64,000 nucleotides of DNA, taken from assembly GCA_963797765.1 (NCBI GenBank), contig CAWCQU010000003.1:1364001-1428000 (forward strand). Reading direction: 5' to 3'. Under the pieces are notes generated by a model. It did not search any database. It was given only the letters and a program-made list of their open reading frames with translations, and was not told the origin of the DNA. This stretch comes from JBGPTK01 sp963797765. GTDB lineage: Bacteria; Acidobacteriota; Terriglobia; Acidiferrales; UBA7541. The position numbers were made by a program, and so were the translations under genes. This document shows, piece after piece, positions 62,361 through 64,000 of the stretch. Each line of letters begins with the position of its first letter. Positions within the stretch are counted from its first letter, which is position 1.

Positions 62361-63056
62361 ATGGATCGCACGATCGCAGTCATCGGTGGAACGGGACCGG
62401 AAGGAATGGGGCTCGCGCTTCGATGGGCTCGCGCTGGTGAAAATGTCGTAATCGGATCGCGTGATCCGCAGCGCGCCACAGAAGTAGCGGCGCAACTCGC
62501 CTCGCGAGCCGGAGAAAACGCGCGAATTCGAGGAATGGAGAACGCCGAAGCCGTGGCCGTCGCGGAAATCGTCGTCCTTACGGTTCCCTTCTCTGGCCAG
62601 GCCGCTCTGCTTAAAAAATTGAAGGCTTCTTTTCGTCCCGGATCGATCCTGATAGACACCACAGTTCCCTTGGCCGCAAGCATCGGCGGATCACCCGCGA
62701 AAACATTGGGCGTGTGGCAGGGCTCGGCAGCTCAGCAGGCCGCCGAGCTTGCTCCTAAAGAAGTGGCTGTCGCCGCAGCATTTCATAACATTTCGGCCGA
62801 GCTTTTAAATAGCGAAGGATCTGTGGAATGCGACGCTATCATTTGTACCGACGATGAACGAGCCCGAGCCGCCGCTTCAGAATTGGCTGAAAAAATTCCC
62901 GGGGTTCGTGCGATCAACGGCGGCCGGCTGGAAAATGCGCGGATCGTGGAATCGATCACGGCGCTCTTTATTACCATCAACCAGAAATATAAGGTCCACA
63001 CGGTCGGCCTGCGTCTTACCGGCCTGCCGCTTTCCGCTCCTCCACATTCACTGTAA
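62361..63056 (+). CDS. npdG: NADPH-dependent F420 reductase
   Basis: 231 residues from ATG 62361. The N-terminus IAVIGGTGPEGMGLALRWARAG is the NpdG nucleotide-binding motif (GGTGPEGxGLA), followed by VVIGSRDPQRA, IVVLTVPFSGQAALL, AAFHNISAELL and GRLENARIVESITALFITIN, also diagnostic. The enzyme transfers hydride between NADPH and F420 and so supplies F420H2 to LLM reductases. It ends inside the convergent cofC gene (41-base tail overlap). Confidence 0.93.
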   Translation: MDRTIAVIGGTGPEGMGLALRWARAGENVVIGSRDPQRATEVAAQLASRAGENARIRGMENAEAVAVAEIVVLTVPFSGQAALLKKLKASFRPGSILIDTTVPLAASIGGSPAKTLGVWQGSAAQQAAELAPKEVAVAAAFHNISAELLNSEGSVECDAIICTDDERARAAASELAEKIPGVRAINGGRLENARIVESITALFITINQKYKVHTVGLRLTGLPLSAPPHSL

Positions 63057-63744
63057 GCCTGTCACTGTGAGCTTCGCTCGCTCGTGCGGCTGCCTGCAAG
63101 GAAGTCGCCAGTCCGTGCTCGGTTAACCAATCGCGGGTCAGCGAGGGCCTTAATTCGCGCGCCCGCAGCACGTTCACGTCCACCAGTTCGTCGATATCAA
63201 TTTCGATTCCTGGAAGTCGCAGCACCCTGGTCTCCGCTCCGCATCGCGAAGCTTCGATCAAATGTTTCGTGAAACTGCCAGGTCCAAAGCGAGATGGAAA
63301 CAGCGTTGGAGGCGTGCGAAGCAGAGCGTTCGTTCCGGTCCCGTCGAAGGAAGGAACGATTACAGCCGCGGGAGCCGCCGGAGCGTCTTCGAAAACCGTT
63401 TCAATATCTCTGGCCTCGATCAGAGGCAAATCAACCGGCACTCTCAACAAGACATCGACACCCCGGTCCGCGCACCAGCGAGACGCGAAATCCACGGAAT
63501 CGCTCTCCGAAATCTGATGTGACTCTGGAATGATTTCCCAGCCCAGTTCACGAGCACGTTCCAGCACCCGCTCCTCGGTGCTGACCACAAATATTGAATC
63601 GATTCCACGGACCTTTTCAGCCACTTTGAAAAAGTCTTGCCACAAGGCGTCCGCGAGCTGAAACCGGTCTTCAGGGGAGAAGTATGCGGCCAATCGCTGT
63701 TTGGCCTTCGAAAGTTCCTTCACCGGAATGAGCAGAGCTTTCAT
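63016..63744 (-). CDS. cofC: 2-phospho-L-lactate/phosphoenolpyruvate guanylyltransferase
   Basis: 242 residues from ATG 63744. CofC/FbiD motifs are LLIPVKELSKAKQRLA, FVVSTEERVLERARELGWEII, LLRVPVDLPLIEARDIETV, and GTGTNALLRTPP, with FGPGSFTKHL near residue 170. The enzyme makes the guanylated precursor used by CofD in F420 synthesis. The ribosome site is weak. Together with cofE and npdG it argues that the host makes and uses F420, although cofD and cofG/H lie elsewhere. Confidence 0.92.
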   Translation of the reverse strand: MKALLIPVKELSKAKQRLAAYFSPEDRFQLADALWQDFFKVAEKVRGIDSIFVVSTEERVLERARELGWEIIPESHQISESDSVDFASRWCADRGVDVLLRVPVDLPLIEARDIETVFEDAPAAPAAVIVPSFDGTGTNALLRTPPTLFPSRFGPGSFTKHLIEASRCGAETRVLRLPGIEIDIDELVDVNVLRARELRPSLTRDWLTEHGLATSLQAAARASEAHSDRLTVNVEERKAAGR

Positions 63745-63841
63745 ATCTTAGGCTGACTTAACTTCTTTTTTATGTTTGTGTTGAGGGAATTGTGCCGCCA
63801 TGTATGTCCCCTGTGAACCGGGTCTCGGATCGATCACTTCC

Positions 63842-64000
63842 CTACTCACCAAAGCTGTTTCGCCCAAATCGGGCTCTTCTTCGTGCCATTATCTCCCTTT
63901 TACCACGTTTTATCGCTTTTTGCACCAGCCCACCACCCGAATACAGGCGCAGAATCTGCCGAGCCAAACCGGTCTTTTCGGACAAATTGGTCATCACCGT
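63842..64000 (-). CDS. Possible 3' end of an unidentified gene entering from the right edge
   Basis: The minus strand is open from the window edge for 52 codons to a TAG at 63842-63844. It reads a basic, helical stretch (GLARQILRLYSGGGLVQKAI, KRGKREIMARRRARFG). The two other frames on this strand close sooner. No family is recognised and the start is outside the window or at an internal ATG near 63993. The 63745-63841 spacer upstream of cofC holds nothing clear. Confidence 0.3.
   Translation of the reverse strand, partial: TVMTNLSEKTGLARQILRLYSGGGLVQKAIKRGKREIMARRRARFGRNSFGE

Noticed and set aside
1..64000. CRISPR arrays, tRNA, rRNA, insertion sequences
   Set aside because: No regularly spaced direct repeats, no cloverleaf-like stretches and no transposase reading frames were found in intergenic regions.

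Overview
This window most likely comes from an Acidobacteriota chromosome (soil Acidobacteria, probably a metagenome-assembled or draft genome). That is an inference. It rests on three very large Oar-like TonB-dependent receptors with an N-terminal carboxypeptidase-regulatory domain, a sortilin/VPS10-type propeller protein, a beta-propeller GGDEF sensor, a MoxR-DUF58-DUF4350-DUF4129 cluster, and coenzyme F420 genes in a moderately GC-rich background. No rRNA, tRNA, CRISPR array or transposase was seen.

Layout. 1-0.6 kb: a decayed pentapeptide/TIR gene ending in a palindromic repeat. 0.67-7.9 kb: a membrane/stress-type cluster (RDD, SpoIIM-like, DUF58, MoxR, DUF4350, DUF4129, multi-pass membrane protein). 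8-14 kb: a D-lactate-dehydrogenase-like flavoprotein, a propeller-GGDEF sensor and MsrP. 14.3-35 kb: a long minus-strand run. In transcription order it holds an amidohydrolase, a TonB receptor, an N-acyl-D-amino-acid deacylase, a CapA-family protein, two class V aminotransferase-fold enzymes, an amino-acid permease, a second TonB receptor, an MBL-fold hydrolase and a VPS10-like protein; a second amidohydrolase lies upstream. This looks like import and breakdown of unusual amides or peptides, perhaps containing D-amino acids. 35.4-38 kb: an L-lactate-oxidase-family flavoprotein and a third class V enzyme. 38.2-43.2 kb (plus strand): GntR/FCD regulator, cofE, FAH-family enzyme, DRE-TIM lyase/synthase, and a divergent tryptophan-dioxygenase-fold enzyme. 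43.3-50 kb (minus): an LLM oxidoreductase, then a mirrored set of ketopantoate-reductase-like, M24, M20, M24 and ketopantoate-reductase-like genes. 50-55.3 kb: a molybdenum hydroxylase operon (large, CoxG, FeS, FAD) with a divergent MocA-like gene. 55.4-58.7 kb: two related membrane proteins, a second LLM enzyme (frameshifted) and a flavin reductase. 58.8-63.7 kb: a third TonB receptor, then npdG and cofC of F420 metabolism.

The strongest new signal is a set of three promoters with the same architecture and identical spacing, at 33743-33802, 35232-35291 and 38048-38107. Each has a CGTATGTC box, a GTATAC-like GntR-type half-palindrome, TTGACA, a 16-bp spacer and a weak TRTAGC -10. They lie upstream of the two amidohydrolases and the third class V enzyme, and beside the GntR gene, which suggests a local regulon. 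The second is a compact cluster at 38-55 kb. It combines F420 genes with a TDO-fold enzyme lacking the usual substrate loop, and with M24 and M20 folds whose metal or catalytic residues are replaced. It looks like an uncharacterised small-molecule pathway.

Several genes (DUF58, the D-LDH-like enzyme, VPS10-like, the second TonB receptor twice, the second LLM) carry single-base frameshifts, nearly all readable as one-base insertions. This may be residual sequencing error, so functions are described for the repaired proteins.
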